Of a stretch of DNA of 64,000 bases, positions 12,591-25,062 are shown one piece after another. Origin of the DNA: Pithys albifrons albifrons (Eukaryota; Chordata; Aves; Passeriformes; Thamnophilidae); assembly GCF_047495875.1 (NCBI RefSeq), contig NC_092464.1, positions 5,180,737-5,244,736 on the forward strand, written 5' to 3'. The notes below the pieces were generated by a model. That model was not told where the DNA came from and ran no database searches. It saw only the letters and a list, made by a program, of their open reading frames with translations. How positions within the stretch are numbered: the stretch's first letter is position 1; each line of letters starts with the position of its first letter. Made by a program: the position numbers and the translations under genes.

Positions 12591-15447
12591 CCCCTAACTC
12601 TGACTGACTTCTGCTCCTAGATTGCAGTTGCTAGAGGCTGTCTCCATCTTTTTCAGCTCTTTCAAATGTAAGTTTTGGGGAGGTCACCCCTGTCAGAAGT
12701 GCTACTCTTGATCTTCCTGTTACATTGGACACGAAGGACAATCATGAGTGATGCTTTTAAGCCTTCAGAAGCCTGACTCCTAAGGTCATGTGTTCAGACT
12801 ACTTTTTTAAAGGAAAAAAAAAAAGAAGCTATTTTAAATGGGACTCTTTTAATTAATTTCATAAATGGACATCTTTTACTGGATCAGCTTTTCTTAAAAC
12901 ATGCCAAAAAAAAAAAAGAAGCTTGTATTTCAGCAGTTGAATTTCTCTCCCTTTCTTCCCCTCCCACTATGCAGACAATTTTACCCCCTGCTTAGAGCAG
13001 TTGACCTGACTCTGAATTTTTTCTTACAGAATGAAGTGCCTTTTTGAATGTTATTTTAAGATAAAAATTCATTTTTGTATAAGACGTATTTCCAGACATC
13101 TTTTAGTCTTGTATTGTCTAAATGCTTTAAAAGGAAAAAGGAAAAATTTTATAGAGCACTGTAATATATAACAAAGGAAAAAGTTGAAACCAAGATGCTG
13201 GGTTCCTGTCTCCACAATGACATTAAGTTGTATTACATTTTGTCATGCTCAGAAGGTTCAGGCGTTTTGTGGGAGGGGTGAATTGGGTTAATTACACGGT
13301 TGTTTCACTGATAATGATTCTGGGCACAGTTTGGAACATATCTGCAGTTGTTTGAGTATTAGGGAATGATGGAATGGAGAAAACAAGGTGGCTGATAGAC
13401 CTAAAGCACCTTCTATTGTAGACAGATGAAGTTCTGTTGTCTCTGCTTACGCACAACTGCCATGCCTCTCTTTTTTGGAAAACCATTATCTTGGGAGAAC
13501 GGGGAGGAAATCTATTTATTAGTTTAAGATTCTTTCCTTAAAACAACCCATCTGGGTAAGCTGGATCTGTATTGAGCTGTTTGGAGTACTTTTTTCTTTT
13601 AATTGCTGCTACTGTATACTCACCAAATGGAGTTGACCATCGGCTGTTATACTGTTTTTGCCACTGTGCCTGTGCTATGAAACATTTTCTGTAAGCTGCA
13701 AACTTGGGCAATAAATAAAATGCAGGCTTCATAACCCACCCCCATGGATTAATCCAATGGTATCTGATATACCAGAGAACTCACTTAAAGGTGACCTGTA
13801 AAGGACTCTTTTTTTTTTTAATAATTTTTCCAATTGGGATGAAGCCCTCTCCTTTCTTTCACATATAAAAATGTGAAAAGTATTTTGCTTACATCTCTGA
13901 TTTCTATTTCTTTTTCCCCAAGCTGGGGAGCTGTATCAAGCTTTGCTAGAAGGGCACAAGTTACCAGCTTAGACTAAAATTGGTCCTCTGACTTTGGAGT
14001 TGAGTTAGACTCATCTCTCAGTCTGAGAACCTGCTTAGCATCTTCTGCAGTGTCAGAGATGCTCTTTCAGTTGAAAAACTTTTTAATATTTTAAGCCTTT
14101 GAAGAACAAGGCACACCTTTTCTTCCCCCCCCCTTCCTTTCCAGTGTCACCTTTTAATTATCCTCCACACCAGAAATCTGCAAATACAAAAACTGCAGCT
14201 GTGTTTGGCTGTCATCAGAGAAGACTAAATGGACTATTTGGTGCTTCTTCTTAGCCTTGTGCTAAATTCTGAATTGTAGATCCCCTTTGCCTTTTCTATT
14301 TCTCTCGCAAAGTCTTGAAGACTTGGGGGGAAAAAAACCCACCAACTTTTTGCGATGGACTTGGCTCGTGATCCTTGTCTAAAAACATTGGTGAAGCAGC
14401 TTAACAACGTTCATAGAAGGGCAGGCAGTGAGGAGGTTGTAGGTACAGTATAAAATGAGCAGCTGTGCTCCAGCTGTGGCTGCTCCCAGGGGTGTTGGAG
14501 GCAGTCCCGTCACACTCGTGAGTCTGTTACGGCATCACCGTTTTGTTTCTTACCAGCTGGCATTACCTTAGTACTGTATAATTCTGTGCCACAACAAAAG
14601 ACAAACTGTCAAACCTAAAATTTGAAAAAAAAAAAAAAGCCTACTTTGTTTAAAAAAAAATTTTTGAAAAAAAAAAGACATATGGATTCTGGTTAGTCCA
14701 TTAACGTTTACTTTCAGTTTAAGATTGTTTAATTTTGTATTTGACTTCAGAGTAATGAAAACTTGTAAGCTGCCAAAAAAAAAAGTTGTTCTCTGAGCAG
14801 TATTTTCAACTGCATTTGTGGCTTCTGGGCTTCAAATGCAGTTTGCAGGGAAGTATTCAGGTTGTAGTTAGTCGTGCAGGTATGAGAGGAATGGCTGAAA
14901 GAATTCAAAGAGTTTTTCTTGAAAGCATCAGACCAAACAGTCAGACAATGAATAACCCACCGTGGTGACCTGTTGGACATGAGACAAACCATGTCATCAG
15001 TTTGCATCTGAAAGCAGCAATTTCATGAACCAGTTGCCTTAAGTCTGTGAATGAATGTTGACTATATTAAAGTGTCTTGTATTGTTTTAAAATCCACATA
15101 GAATGGGCAACTGAACTTCTGCACCAGCTTCTGCAGGAACGGTTCTGATGATGTTCTGGACAACCATACTTTGTTGGTTTGGCTCTTAAAATCCACAAAT
15201 ATTAAAAAAACCCCAATTTATTTTCCCTTAGTATAGCATTAAAATGATGACAATACAAAGACAAAAAACTTAGCCAGAGATTTGACCTCTGCTAGTGTTG
15301 AGAGTATTTTCTATAAGTTGGGAGTCATTTTATTGGTTTTCTTAACCCACTCAGAGTACTCTGCAATCAGCTTTGGACTCCCCACATATTCAGATCTGGC
15401 CAAAGGGATCAAACTGTCCTAGTTGGTTATTTTTGACACTATCATTG

Positions 15448-15455
15448 TACTTGAA
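15448..15455 (+). promoter_or_regulatory. miR-26 8-mer target site in CTDSPL 3'UTR
   Basis: TACTTGAA is the complement of miR-26 nucleotides 2-8 followed by the A opposite position 1, i.e. a canonical 8-mer site. It is embedded in AT-rich UTR sequence, a favourable context. Repression of the host by its intronic miRNA is inferred and is consistent with published miR-26 repression of small CTD phosphatases. Confidence 0.6.
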
Positions 15456-16204
15456 ATTTCAAGTGTTGAGTTTGTGTGGATATACATACGCTCCATATTT
15501 AGTTTCTAGATTGTAACAAAGCAATAGAGTTCTGTCCATAAAGTCAGATAATGAATGGAATGTTTGTAAAATTTGCAATACGGGTATTTGATTGTATTTT
15601 AAATACAAGAGTTTAAAAATTAAGATAGGAAAAAAAATACTTGTTTCCTAAATCTCTTGCATATTTTGAAGTGCAGTTAGTGCATGCAGGTCACCAGGGC
15701 TGTTATAAACCCTGGGTTTCAGTTTTATTTCTGAACATTACAGAAGCATTAAAAAGTCTTTTCCAGTTGGTCATTCTGTTGAGTTAAAGAGATGCTGCCT
15801 GGCCTGGAAGTTCTGTTGTCCTTTTTATGTTGGGTTAAAAACGGTTTTTTGCCTGTATAGGTATTTTTGAATTAAGCTGTAAGGCAGAATGCCTTAGATC
15901 TTTAAATTCAGCTGAGGTGTTAACGATTAAATTGGCATTTGTGAACCAGGGCTGTGCACAGAGTCCTTGTTAACCCCCAGGAGCGTGGCAGGCTTGGAGT
16001 GGGAGATGGTAGCAAATGTACAATATTGCTGTGTTCATTTCAGTAGCTTTGGAAGGATAATTTGTCTCTTTGTTTTGCCCTTTGATCTTTATTAAACAGC
16101 GAAGTTCTACATGGAGGAAACTCAACACCTGGAGGCATTTGGTTGTCAGTGTACGCAAATCACTTTCTTACAGCATGATTTTGATTAGACTGGTTGGGGA
16201 CAAT

Positions 16205-16210
16205 AATAAA
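16205..16210 (+). terminator. CTDSPL: Likely main poly(A) signal of CTDSPL
   Basis: AATAAA followed about 18 nt later by the GT-rich GGTGTGTGCTGATGTTG, the usual arrangement of hexamer and downstream element. It gives a 3'UTR of the expected length. A second AATAAA at 16333-16338 also has T/G-rich sequence downstream and may be an alternative. Confidence 0.6.
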
Positions 16211-16225
16211 GTATCTAAATGACAC

Positions 16226-19200
16226 TGGTGTGTGCTGATGTTGCAGCTTTTGAAACTTCAGTGTAAAAAAAAAAAAGTAGCTATCTAAGTTTTGGAGACA
16301 TAATCCTGTGTTTTACAGATTGTTTTTAACCTAATAAACCACAGTACCGCACAGCCCTATTTGTAAAACAAAAACAAGTTTGTGCCTCTGATTTCCAAGG
16401 TGCTGTGATGTTTTTGCCTTTGTGGGGCAAGGGGGGCAGGTGAGACTGGCGTGGGGCAATTGCTTCAAAATCTCTGGGTAACTATGCAAAACCAGCTGTC
16501 AGTTTTCTGTTTCACATGGTATTGTAAAATCCCAGCTGACTCTCTTATTTCTTGTTAAAAATCTGTTGGGAGCTCCTTAAAGAAGGAGTAAGCAATGGAA
16601 ATGTTTCTTTCTTTCTTTTTTCCTTTTTTTTTCCTTATGATGGAGCTGTTTACACTTTGATGCAATGAACAATCCAGCAATACTTGAGAAACACTACAGA
16701 TACCATATGAGTGTTTGCAGGAGAGAGAAGTGTTGTCAATCAGGTATTGAATGGTTTCTTTACTGTCACAAATAAAAAATTTTAACAATATAGTTACTTG
16801 TGCATGTAATACTTCTCTGGGAAAAAAACGAGTTTCTGCACTTCTTCAGTAATAGGCACTGCCCTAATTTGTCAGGGATTTTATTCCTGCTAATGCACAT
16901 CCATGTTAAATTGTAAAATCATCCATCTCTGTCCAACCCTCTTCCCCCTCTCCTCTTTTTAAGTCTTGTGCAGGACTCAGTGACTGCCCTGGCACCTGCT
17001 TGTGCAAACAGAGCTGATGAACTACTGATGAACTCTGCTAAATAAATTGGTGGCGACTCTTGCAGATGTTCCAGCTATTTAGATCTCTTGGATGACATCA
17101 TACAATAATTTGTTCAAGTCTCAAAGCTGTGTAACTTCTTTTGAAGGGCTTACTTCAGCTACTTGAATAGCTGTTCTTAACATCACTGCCATATCCACAT
17201 GAATATCTGAATAAGACACTTTATTTGGTTGAAAAATCTATTTTGGGACTTTTTATCTGACACAGTAAGACTTAGGCAGAGCCTTCCTTTCTAGGAAAAG
17301 GCACATATTATTGATGCTTCATGAGCAAAAAACCTCAGGCCTGTTGGAATAAGCAGCTGGCTCAAGATAGCACATTAGTTGCAATTAAAAATATTTTTTT
17401 AGTTAGTTCTGTGATCAGTTTGAATTACTAGACTGCCTTTACTTTGTAGTGGTGGGTCAGGGGGTTGATTTTTTTAAATTTTTTTTAGGTTGTTTTTGTT
17501 TGGTTGTTTTTTTTGTTTTTGTGGTTTTCTTTAGTTTTACCAATCTCCTTAGCTGCTACTTAGGATAAAGATGCCTTTCTTTTTTTTTTTTTCACTCACT
17601 AAACCAAGTGTTTCAAAATTCCTAAAACAGCTCATTTATAGCAGTGAGAAAGATCCTCTTGTTCTGTCCTGCCTGATTGAAACAAAGTGTCTGCAACACC
17701 AAACACAGGCTAGTCTACATACTTACATACCTTCCAATGTTTTTCCCCCATTTTATTGTGTTTTGACTCAGAAGGAAATCCAACCACTCTCAAGTTCCCT
17801 GCAGGATGGGATAGGGCTCTTCCAGGTGGGCTGCAGCTCCAGGGGATCCTGCATTTTCCAGCAGTTTTCCTGGCAAGTGGCCTTTGCCATCCAGACTTCC
17901 TCCCAGCCCGGCTATGCTGGCAGGAGACCAGGCAAAGCTCTCCTGGACTCCTCTGGTTCTACTGGAGCTACTGATGAATAAATGATCTGTGGGTAACATA
18001 TTGGTTTGGACAGGTTGGCAAACTCAAACTTGGGGTGTTTCCAGAAGTGTTTTGTTTGGAAGGAGCTGTGCTGAGGAGCGGGTTGTCCATAATTGCCCAA
18101 TCCCACTTAATGGGCATTCCTGATGAACAGGACACACAGAGATGGGTTTGACTCTGCAGGACAGGTCTCTGTATCTGCAATTCCACACCTTCCCAGGCAG
18201 CAACATTAGAAGGTTAGGTTTGGTCATCACTTGAATCAGCAGCCAGCTGGATCTGGGAGGCCGTGGCTGTGTCCCTGTCCCCTGGATCTCGGTGGACCCG
18301 TCGTAGCTGCCACAGCTCTTTTCTGCGCACCCGAAATCACTTAATTTTGCAACAGCCCTTTGGTTTAGTGATGTAAACACACTTGCTCAGGATGGAAAGT
18401 GCTGGAAAGTGCTGGACAAAGCCAGGCAGCGCAGCTGGCACCCGTCAGCCTTGGCCCTGGGCTCGGGCTGGACTCCAGCTAGGACAAGGCTGCTGCTGCT
18501 TGAAGGAGGACAGAGGAGTCACCGCTGAGCCAGAAACACATCACCCCCTCGCACATCCTCTGTTCTCCCAGATAATGAGGGTTGATCGTTTTGTCCGTAC
18601 AAACGCGATGTCACTGCCTCAGAATTCCCAGTGTTTCAATAAATGTTGCACTCCAAGGCTCAGAGGAGTTGCTGGCTCGACAATGGGTTGTTTTCTTTTG
18701 TCTGATTTTAATGAGCTTTTGTGATGAAAACCAAGTTTCTTTACAGTGTAACCATGTGATTTATTTTTATTTCCATGCTTTGATTCAGTTTGACAATAAA
18801 CTATCTGTGTTATTTTTTTCATCCTCTTCATGTCTGATGATATAGTTGAGTTCTGCTCCCAGGAATCCCCCTCTGCACCCACATGCCATTCTCCATAGGG
18901 GAAATACTGGGAGGGGGAAGCAAATACTTCAGAGAATCAGGCCAGAGAGTTCTCACTCCATTCCTCTCACAACACTTTGGACTTGCTGGGCTTTAATAAA
19001 GATGAAAGCCTTGATTGCTGAGCATCAAGGGCTCCTTCCTCTAGCAGCGTATTTGGCAGGTGGGTTCAGTTCCTGTTCTTTTTCGTTAACCTGCTGAGGT
19101 TTGAATGAAGCCATCTTGCTGCTTCCAAAGCCACTGCAGCCTGCACGTAAGCTGGAGCTGAAAAAAAGGGAGCAAGATCCTGGATTCTGGGAGGGGATAA

Positions 19201-19956
19201 GGAAGTGGGAGAACACTGATGGTGAGTGGTGGGGTTGCCTGCACAACCCCTGTCAGTTCCTGTATGCAGCACCTCTTAGGTGCTCAGAGCACTCCTGAGG
19301 CAGTTGGTTTGTTCCTCACCTGCCTATCCTGGGTTTGTAGGGATAAATGGGGTCTGAGACTGGACAGGAGGCACATCACTGCCTTCCTCTGGAACCTGGG
19401 CAGTGCCTGTTGTAAATGCTGATCCATCCGTGGTGATGGTGACCAGGTGACCTGGCACTGGTTTTTGGGTCAACCAGTCTGTGGACAACATTCATCTCAT
19501 AAGGGGTGAGGAGGAACTGGGGGAGCTCCTCCTGCTGGAGTTGGGTTGGTTCAAGGTGCCCACAGGAGGCAGCTTTTCATCTGGGACATGTCTCCAAGGT
19601 GGGTGTGCAGACAGTAGTAGCATGGAAAGACCCTGCTGTAGAAGTTGGGTGTAAATTAAGCATGTGCTGAAAGACAAACCCACAGAAATACAAAACTGAT
19701 GTTTTCATGTGTGTTTTTAACAGAAAAATAATTTTGTAAATGCTTTTAGGATTTTTTTCTAATCTCTGCCTAAAATCCTGGTTACTACTCTGTCAGGCTG
19801 AGAACCACAGATTCATGTAATATTTATCTCGGTTTTTTTAATGCATCTGAAATATTCAACCATAAAATCTGGTGTCTTGGGTCATTTTGCTCTTTCACAA
19901 GCAAAAGCATTTTAAAAAAGAGATGAAGATTTTTGTCAAGACCTGAGCCCATTTAA
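16226..19956. other. Intergenic or extended CTDSPL 3'UTR, no gene recognised
   Basis: The first 1.5 kb remains AT-rich and UTR-like, with T-rich runs at 16600-16640 and 17460-17600, then GC content rises. It contains extra miR-26 seed matches at 16681-16687 (7-mer) and 17160-17167 (8-mer), and AATAAA at 18639 and 18795. No transposon or credible coding exon was found. Confidence 0.55.
18795..18800 (+). terminator. Candidate distal poly(A) signal
   Basis: AATAAA in GACAATAAACTATC, followed by CTGTGTTATTTTTTTC, a reasonable GT/T-rich downstream element. It could end an extended CTDSPL transcript of about 6.2 kb of 3'UTR. There is no other support. Confidence 0.3.
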
Positions 19957-20012
19957 TCACAGAATTGCAGAATCATTTAGGTTGGGACATACTTAAAGCT
20001 GAGTGGGACCAG
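19957..20012 (-). mobile_element. CR1 3'-end fragment (short)
   Basis: ATCACAGAATTGCAGAATC followed by ATTTAGGTTGGGACATACTTAAAG is an inverted, diverged CR1 tail of about 55 nt. The rest of the element is absent or too decayed to recognise. Confidence 0.6.
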
Positions 20013-21179
20013 ATGCTGTGTAGGAGTAAGGCTGAGACTGAGCACATACAGGTCTTGCCCTTGGCTCTGCATCACGGGGCTGTAGCTCTGACCCTTAATA
20101 TTCCTCTCAGTATTTTCTCCAAGCAGTGAGCAGAGCCTTGATCTCCTCAGAATCCTCTATAACACATCCTGGTAACTCAGGGTAGGTTCAGGTGAATAAT
20201 CACCCACTGGCCTGATCTCTAATCTTTTGGATCTTGAAATAACTGGAGGGATCAGGCAAATACTTGGAATGTGATTGGAAAATGGTTGGACTCTTGCACC
20301 CCCGAGAGGAGGATGAGCGGGCAGGAAGGACAGGAGTGGGGTAGGTCTGGAGGGACTTGGTGGCTCTGAACTGTGGTGGGCCAAGCTGTGGCATGTTCTG
20401 GCAGTGGGTGCACTTGGTTCTGCTGCATCCATGATCCAAGTTCAGGAACATGAGGAGGGTTTTAAAGGCTCGGCCCGTGCAGGGCTCTGTCACACCACGA
20501 GATGGTGCAGCTGTGCAGCGCTGGCTTTTAAAGGCACCGTAGAGGGTTTTTAAAAGACCATCTCAAGCAAAATCATCACCACAGCTTTGAATATAATCAG
20601 CCCATGGAAAAATAAAGAGGGAAATCAGCATTTCTGGAGTAGATGAGTTCTAAATTACATCCTTACACCGTGTGATAAACCCTTTTTTCCTCCAAAAGGA
20701 GGAAGAGGAACCACCTTCTTTCTTTCTAAGGCAACATCATTTTAAACTGGGATTTGGCTCAAATTCATCAGGAGAATTGTGGACAAATGTTGAGTCTCCA
20801 GGAGGGGGAGGGAAAAAAAAAAGAAAGCAATGTGGTGCCAAGCTGGCAGGTGTATAACAAGGCACCTCTCCCTGTGCCAATTCCGCTTCCCTGCCGTGTG
20901 TGCTGAGCTGTGTGAGCCCTGAGCCAGAGCACGAGATTGAGGCGGGGGCAAGGCTGGACCAGGAGGCCTGCACCTACCAGGGAATGGGCCACACCTGCAG
21001 GGCTGCCCCCCCCTCTTAGTGAGGACATCATCTGATTTCATGTGCCCAACATGCTCTTGTTCTCTGAAAAAAAAAGTGTTTTTCCAACCTGCCAGCTCCC
21101 TTTGCAGATCATCTCTTTGGCTTCCTGCTCCTTGTCACCTGGAGGCACCTGCCCTGAGAGGAAGGACAGAAGGAGTTGA
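20013..21179. other. Intergenic, nothing recognised
   Basis: Mixed-composition unique sequence. Short open frames exist on both strands, but none resembles a known protein or shows exon-like boundaries. Confidence 0.6.
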
Positions 21180-21480
21180 GTCCCTTCTGCCTGGACATGA
21201 GAAGGCTGAGGCAGGATCTCACCCCAGCATTCCAGCGCTCCATAGGATACAGAGTGTGGAGGCTCTCTCTTCCCATGGAGTCATGGGGAAAACAACAGGC
21301 AATGGGTACAAATTGCACCAGAAAAGGTTTTGGCTTGACATAAGATAGAAAGTTTTTACAGTGAGAACAGTCCATCTTGGAAACAACTTCCCCAGGGATG
21401 TGGCACAGTCCCCATCACTGAAGGATTTTAAGATGAGACTGGACAGGGTGATGGATAATCTCATCTGGGCTCCCTTCGCA
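21180..21480 (+). mobile_element. CR1 LINE fragment, diverged
   Basis: Sense-oriented CR1 3'UTR: a block like GAGAAGGCTGAGGCAGGATCTCA, then ACAGTGAGAACAG and AACTTCCCCAGGGATGTGG, then a GATTTTAAGATGAGACTGG block. The octamer tail is not recognisable, so the 3' end is decayed or of an older subfamily. Confidence 0.7.
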
Positions 21481-23469
21481 CAAAATTTGGGCTTTTTGAT
21501 ACCTTTTCTATGTTCTGCCTCACAGTTGATGTTCCTGCAAATTTGAGGTGAGACTTGCAATTTCATCAGCCCTAATTTACATCTCTGAAAGTTGGATACC
21601 CAGGTCCAAGTTAGTCAGCCCAGGCTTGCCTTGTGGTCAAGGGAGAGAAGAGTCACCCTTCATCTCTTAAAACAGACACCCAAGGCTGGCCATGCAAATC
21701 ACTCGCTGGACATGTCCTGCTCTCTCTCTTGGCTGTAAAGATTTGTCAGATTTTTAATCTTCCAACCTGGGTTGTTCTTTGATTCTACAATTCCCATGTA
21801 TCTTTTTTCACCTCCTGGCTCACTGTCCCCAGGAGTGGGATGGCCACTTCTCCTGGTGAAGGAGGGCTCTGCATCTCTGACATCTGATGAGGTTTCATCC
21901 AACCAGGGTATCAACCCCAGCTCTGCTACAAACCCTCCAGCTTACCTTGGACATGCTGTTTGTTCCTGGGTTTGTTTTCCGCTTTGCCCTGTCTTTTAGA
22001 AGAATGAACAGATTTCCCTGAGTGTTGGTTGTTTGACTTCTCCAAGTGCAAACTCTAAACCCCTTGCAATCCTGCTCCTCATTAGTTGTGGGGAGCAAAA
22101 CCACTCCTCATTCAGTCAGAATATTTTAACTTTGCATGCACTGCCATTTTTATTTTATCCATGCTGCTATTTGATTAGGGAAACTGTTGCTAGAAGGGAA
22201 GATGAGTGTTCACCAATGACACAACATGGGGCCAAGAGATGCTCTTGGGTGTTTCCAGAGGTGTATGGGAGAAGGAAACACCTGGCTGCACAGGGAACAG
22301 GATGCACTGTGGGGTGAATGGCTTGTTTAATCTGAAGGTTAATTCATGATGGGGAGACTGCCTTAAAAGGTAAATCCCAGGCTGGGATCTCTGCCTGGGC
22401 CCAATTCCTGGGTTTTCTGGGTCACAGCTTGGCCTGTCACAGGGGCATGGGGGTGCTGGAGCTGAGGGGATGTTGCTGCAGGTAACACCTGCATCTCTGT
22501 TAGGAAAACAAAGACATCCTCTGCTGCAAAAATCTGATTCTCTGCAAATGCCTATTCCCTGTGAGATGCAGAACAAAGGTGTGACTTGATTAATGTAACC
22601 CAGCCAATATGGAGAGTTTAAATTAAAAGGAGAAAAATTCCTTGATGGGCATCTCCCAGCCTTTGCAGTGATACCCTCTGTGCCAGGGAAAAGGTCAGGC
22701 TGCACTTAAAGACTCCAGTTAAATGGCCTGATGTTAAACATGGCTCTGATCTCTCCAAGATCCTGTTTCTCCTTGAATCCTTTCAGTTTCTTGGATGCTG
22801 TTGGGGCACAGACACTTCTCACCTTCACTCTGATGAAAAGGAAGGAAATTATCTATATCCCATTGTCCAAGGGGTAAAACAATTCCACAAATATTTTCTT
22901 ATTTCTTCTGTAAAGGCTGTGGCCTCATCTCATTTGATTCCCCATCACTTTGGCTGTCCTGAAAATTTTGGGGAGATGGGGGATAAATGTTTTTTATCTG
23001 CCTGTGGTGAGTCAGCTACAGGCAGAAAAGGGAACCAGATTTTCTGGTTGCTTTAGATACTCTAAATTTCAACTTTACAGAAAATACAGTTCTTCTTTTA
23101 ACTTCTTGGTAACCAGGTTGTCAGCTGTGACACTTGGTTGTGATGTTTTTAAAATACTGGATTTGATGTGCTCGCTGACAGGCTGGATGGCACAGGCAGG
23201 CACTGGGCTTGTGTGCTGTCACCATTTTTAGGGATCTCACCACCAAAATAGGTATTGGCTCCATCCTGGTGACAGTTACAAGTGCTGAAACAGAATGACT
23301 GATTAGTCATAATAGTGGGATCTTTTTCCTAATATCTTTTTCTCTCTTGGAGCAGATACCTCCTGAGAACTAGGGAAGCAGAAATGGGATCATTTGCAAC
23401 CTCTGCAAATAAAGAGAGGCAGCTCATCCTCCATCAAGACAACTCATCCTGAGCTGCATCAGAAGCAGC
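21481..23469. other. Intergenic, nothing recognised
   Basis: A minus-strand open frame of 171 codons (22190-22705) has no recognisable domain and no conserved-looking composition, so I treat it as chance. No repeats were identified. Confidence 0.6.
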
Positions 23470-24010
23470 TTGACCAGCAGGTCGAGGGAGTGGATTCTCC
23501 CCCTCTGCTCTGTCCCTGTGAGACCCCACCTGCAGTGCTGGGACCACAAAACAAGAAGGACATGGAGCTGTTGGAGCAAGTCCTGAGGAAGCTACAAAGA
23601 TGCTCCAAGGGCTGGAGCCCCTCTGCTCTGGAGAGAGGCTGGGAGAGCTGAGGGGGTTCACCTGGAGAGAAGGCTCCAGGGAGACTTAGGGCCCCTTCCA
23701 GTGCCTACAAGGGTTACAGGAGAGATGGAGAGGGACTTGAGACAAGGACCTGGAGTGACAGGAAAAAGGGGAGTGAAAAGGGCAGGTTTAGATGAGGTAT
23801 TAGGAAGAAATTTTTCACTTTGAGGGTGGTGAGACCCTGGCACAGACTTCCCTGTGAAGCTGTGGCTGCCCCATCCCCAAAGTGTCCAAGGCCAGGTTGG
23901 ATGGGGCTTGGAGCAACCTGGGACAGTGGAAGGTGCCACTGCCCATGGCAGGGGGTTGGAACAAAATGATCTTTAAGGTCCCTTCCAACCCAAACTGCTC
24001 TGTCATTATG
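23470..24010 (+). mobile_element. CR1 LINE 3' fragment, longest copy in window
   Basis: Sense CR1 of about 540 nt: GAGACCCCACCTGCAGTGCTGG, AAGAAGGACATGGAGCTG, a GAGAAGGCTCCAGGGAGAC block, AGGTTTAGATGAGGTATTAG, GGCCAGGTTGGATGGGGCTT, then CTTTAAGGTCCCTTCCAACC and a decayed tail (CTGTCATTATG). It covers the CR1 3'UTR only, and no reverse transcriptase coding remains. Confidence 0.92.
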
Positions 24011-24956
24011 AGATCTCACCTTCCATGGTCCTGCTGAGAAAACCCTGCCAGGGAAGGTGTAGCATGGAGCAGGATTTTCTGTGCTGTACCTCCCACCTCT
24101 GCTCACTCTGGAGAGCTGCTTCTTCTGTAATGACAGCAATTAGAGATGGTTGAAAGTGCTCTGAGTTGCATTTTTCAATGCCTGTATTTTATCAAAACAA
24201 ATTGTAAAGTTGTCAATTTTTTATGAACTTTCTCCTCCCCTCTCCTGTTCTATGGCAGCTCTGGAGCAATGACATAATGTCAGTTTTTTAAATAGTACTT
24301 TCAAAATTCAGAAAAGTTCTGTGATTCCATGATTATTATTTCTTTTTCTTTTTTAGCTTAAATGAGCAGCAATTATAGCCTTACTGCTTTTATCAATTAA
24401 CAGCCTCAAGAGCTGGTTAAGGACTGTTATAAAAAAGCTGCAGTGCTGTAGTGAAAGAAACACAGATAGAGGAAAACTAAGGCTGCTACAGTACCAGTGA
24501 GCTCTATTTGGCCTCTGAAGATTCAATTTTAACTTGCAGGTAACTTCTTCAAGGAAAAGAATAGAGATGCTGAATTCTAAATGGTCCCAATCCAAGTCTG
24601 TGGACCATGTGAAGGCACAGTCCTGTTTTCCTACATGTCTGTTCAGAGTTTATCCCAATGCTCTATTTAAAATTGCACAGTGGCAAGGGAGGAGGGGAGA
24701 ATGACTGTCTCAGGCTAAGGTGGGAGGGAGGATGGGAAGCACAAGCTGTCAGGTACTGGAGCTGCCTTCAGATCTACAGCCGAGGCAGCAGCTTCAAAGC
24801 ACTTCATCAAACACTGGCTGTCTGTGTTGGAAAACATGAAAAATTGGAGAAAATAACATCAGATGCCTTTTTGCTGGGGAAAAACAGTCATGGGAGAGGC
24901 CTCCCTTGTAGTGGGTCAGCCCAAGTCACTGGGTGGCAATGGCCAAAAAGTGGTAC
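24011..24956. other. Intergenic, nothing recognised
   Basis: Unique sequence lying between two CR1 copies of opposite orientation. No exon or RNA signal was seen. Confidence 0.6.
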
Positions 24957-25062
24957 CACAGAATCACAGAATGGTTTGTGTCAGAAGGGGTCCTAAAGAC
25001 CATCTGTTTCCAACCCCCACACTGTGGGCAGGGGCACTTTCCACTAGTGCAGGGCAAGGTCA
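24957..25062 (-). mobile_element. CR1 LINE 3' fragment
   Basis: CACAGAATCACAGAATGG tail at the left end, followed by GGTCCTAAAGACCATCTG, a CCAACCCCCACACTGTGGGC block and GGCACTTTCCACTAGTGCAG. This is an inverted CR1 end truncated after about 105 nt. Confidence 0.85.

Larger units (their letters stand above)
1..16225 (+). other. CTDSPL: CTDSPL gene, 3' part (C-terminal coding exons, introns, 3'UTR)
   Basis: CTD small phosphatase-like (SCP3) is a HAD/FCP1-family, Mg-dependent Ser/Thr phosphatase that acts in the nucleus on phosphoserine-5 of the RNA polymerase II C-terminal repeat and is a REST co-repressor partner. Four in-frame exons (1401-1457, 8696-8788, 10407-10592, 12465-12590) join without phase shifts into 153 C-terminal residues. 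They contain motif II (FTAS), the motif III lysine (NYVKDLS) and motif IV (VDNSPAS). The motif I DLDET exon is not in the window and must lie upstream. PISNADFIVPVEIDGTIHQ and the KLCNR ending fit CTDSPL, whereas CTDSP1 has VNNADFI and a different C terminus. The mir-26a intron and a downstream villin-family gene match the human 3p22 arrangement. The left gene end is outside the window, and the right end is inferred from a poly(A) signal. Confidence 0.95.
12591..16225 (+). other. CTDSPL: CTDSPL 3' untranslated region
   Basis: About 3.6 kb of AT-rich sequence with many A and T runs, no splice-like breaks and no transposons. The length is similar to the long human CTDSPL 3'UTR. It contains one perfect miR-26 8-mer site and a weak proximal AATAAATAAA at 13710-13719. 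The end is placed about 15 nt after the AATAAA at 16205. Further AATAAA signals downstream leave room for longer isoforms. Confidence 0.7.

Noticed and set aside
13710..13719. AATAAATAAA as the main CTDSPL poly(A) signal.
   Set aside because: No GT-rich downstream element; the signal at 16205 has one and gives a 3'UTR of the expected length. It may still be a minor alternative.
17460..17600. T-rich stretch as a transposon poly(A) tail on the minus strand.
   Set aside because: Irregular T/G runs with no recognisable element body or target-site duplication. Avian CR1 also lacks poly(A) tails.
22190..22705. 171-codon minus-strand open frame.
   Set aside because: Proline-, serine- and cysteine-rich with no known domain; no promoter or poly(A) context.
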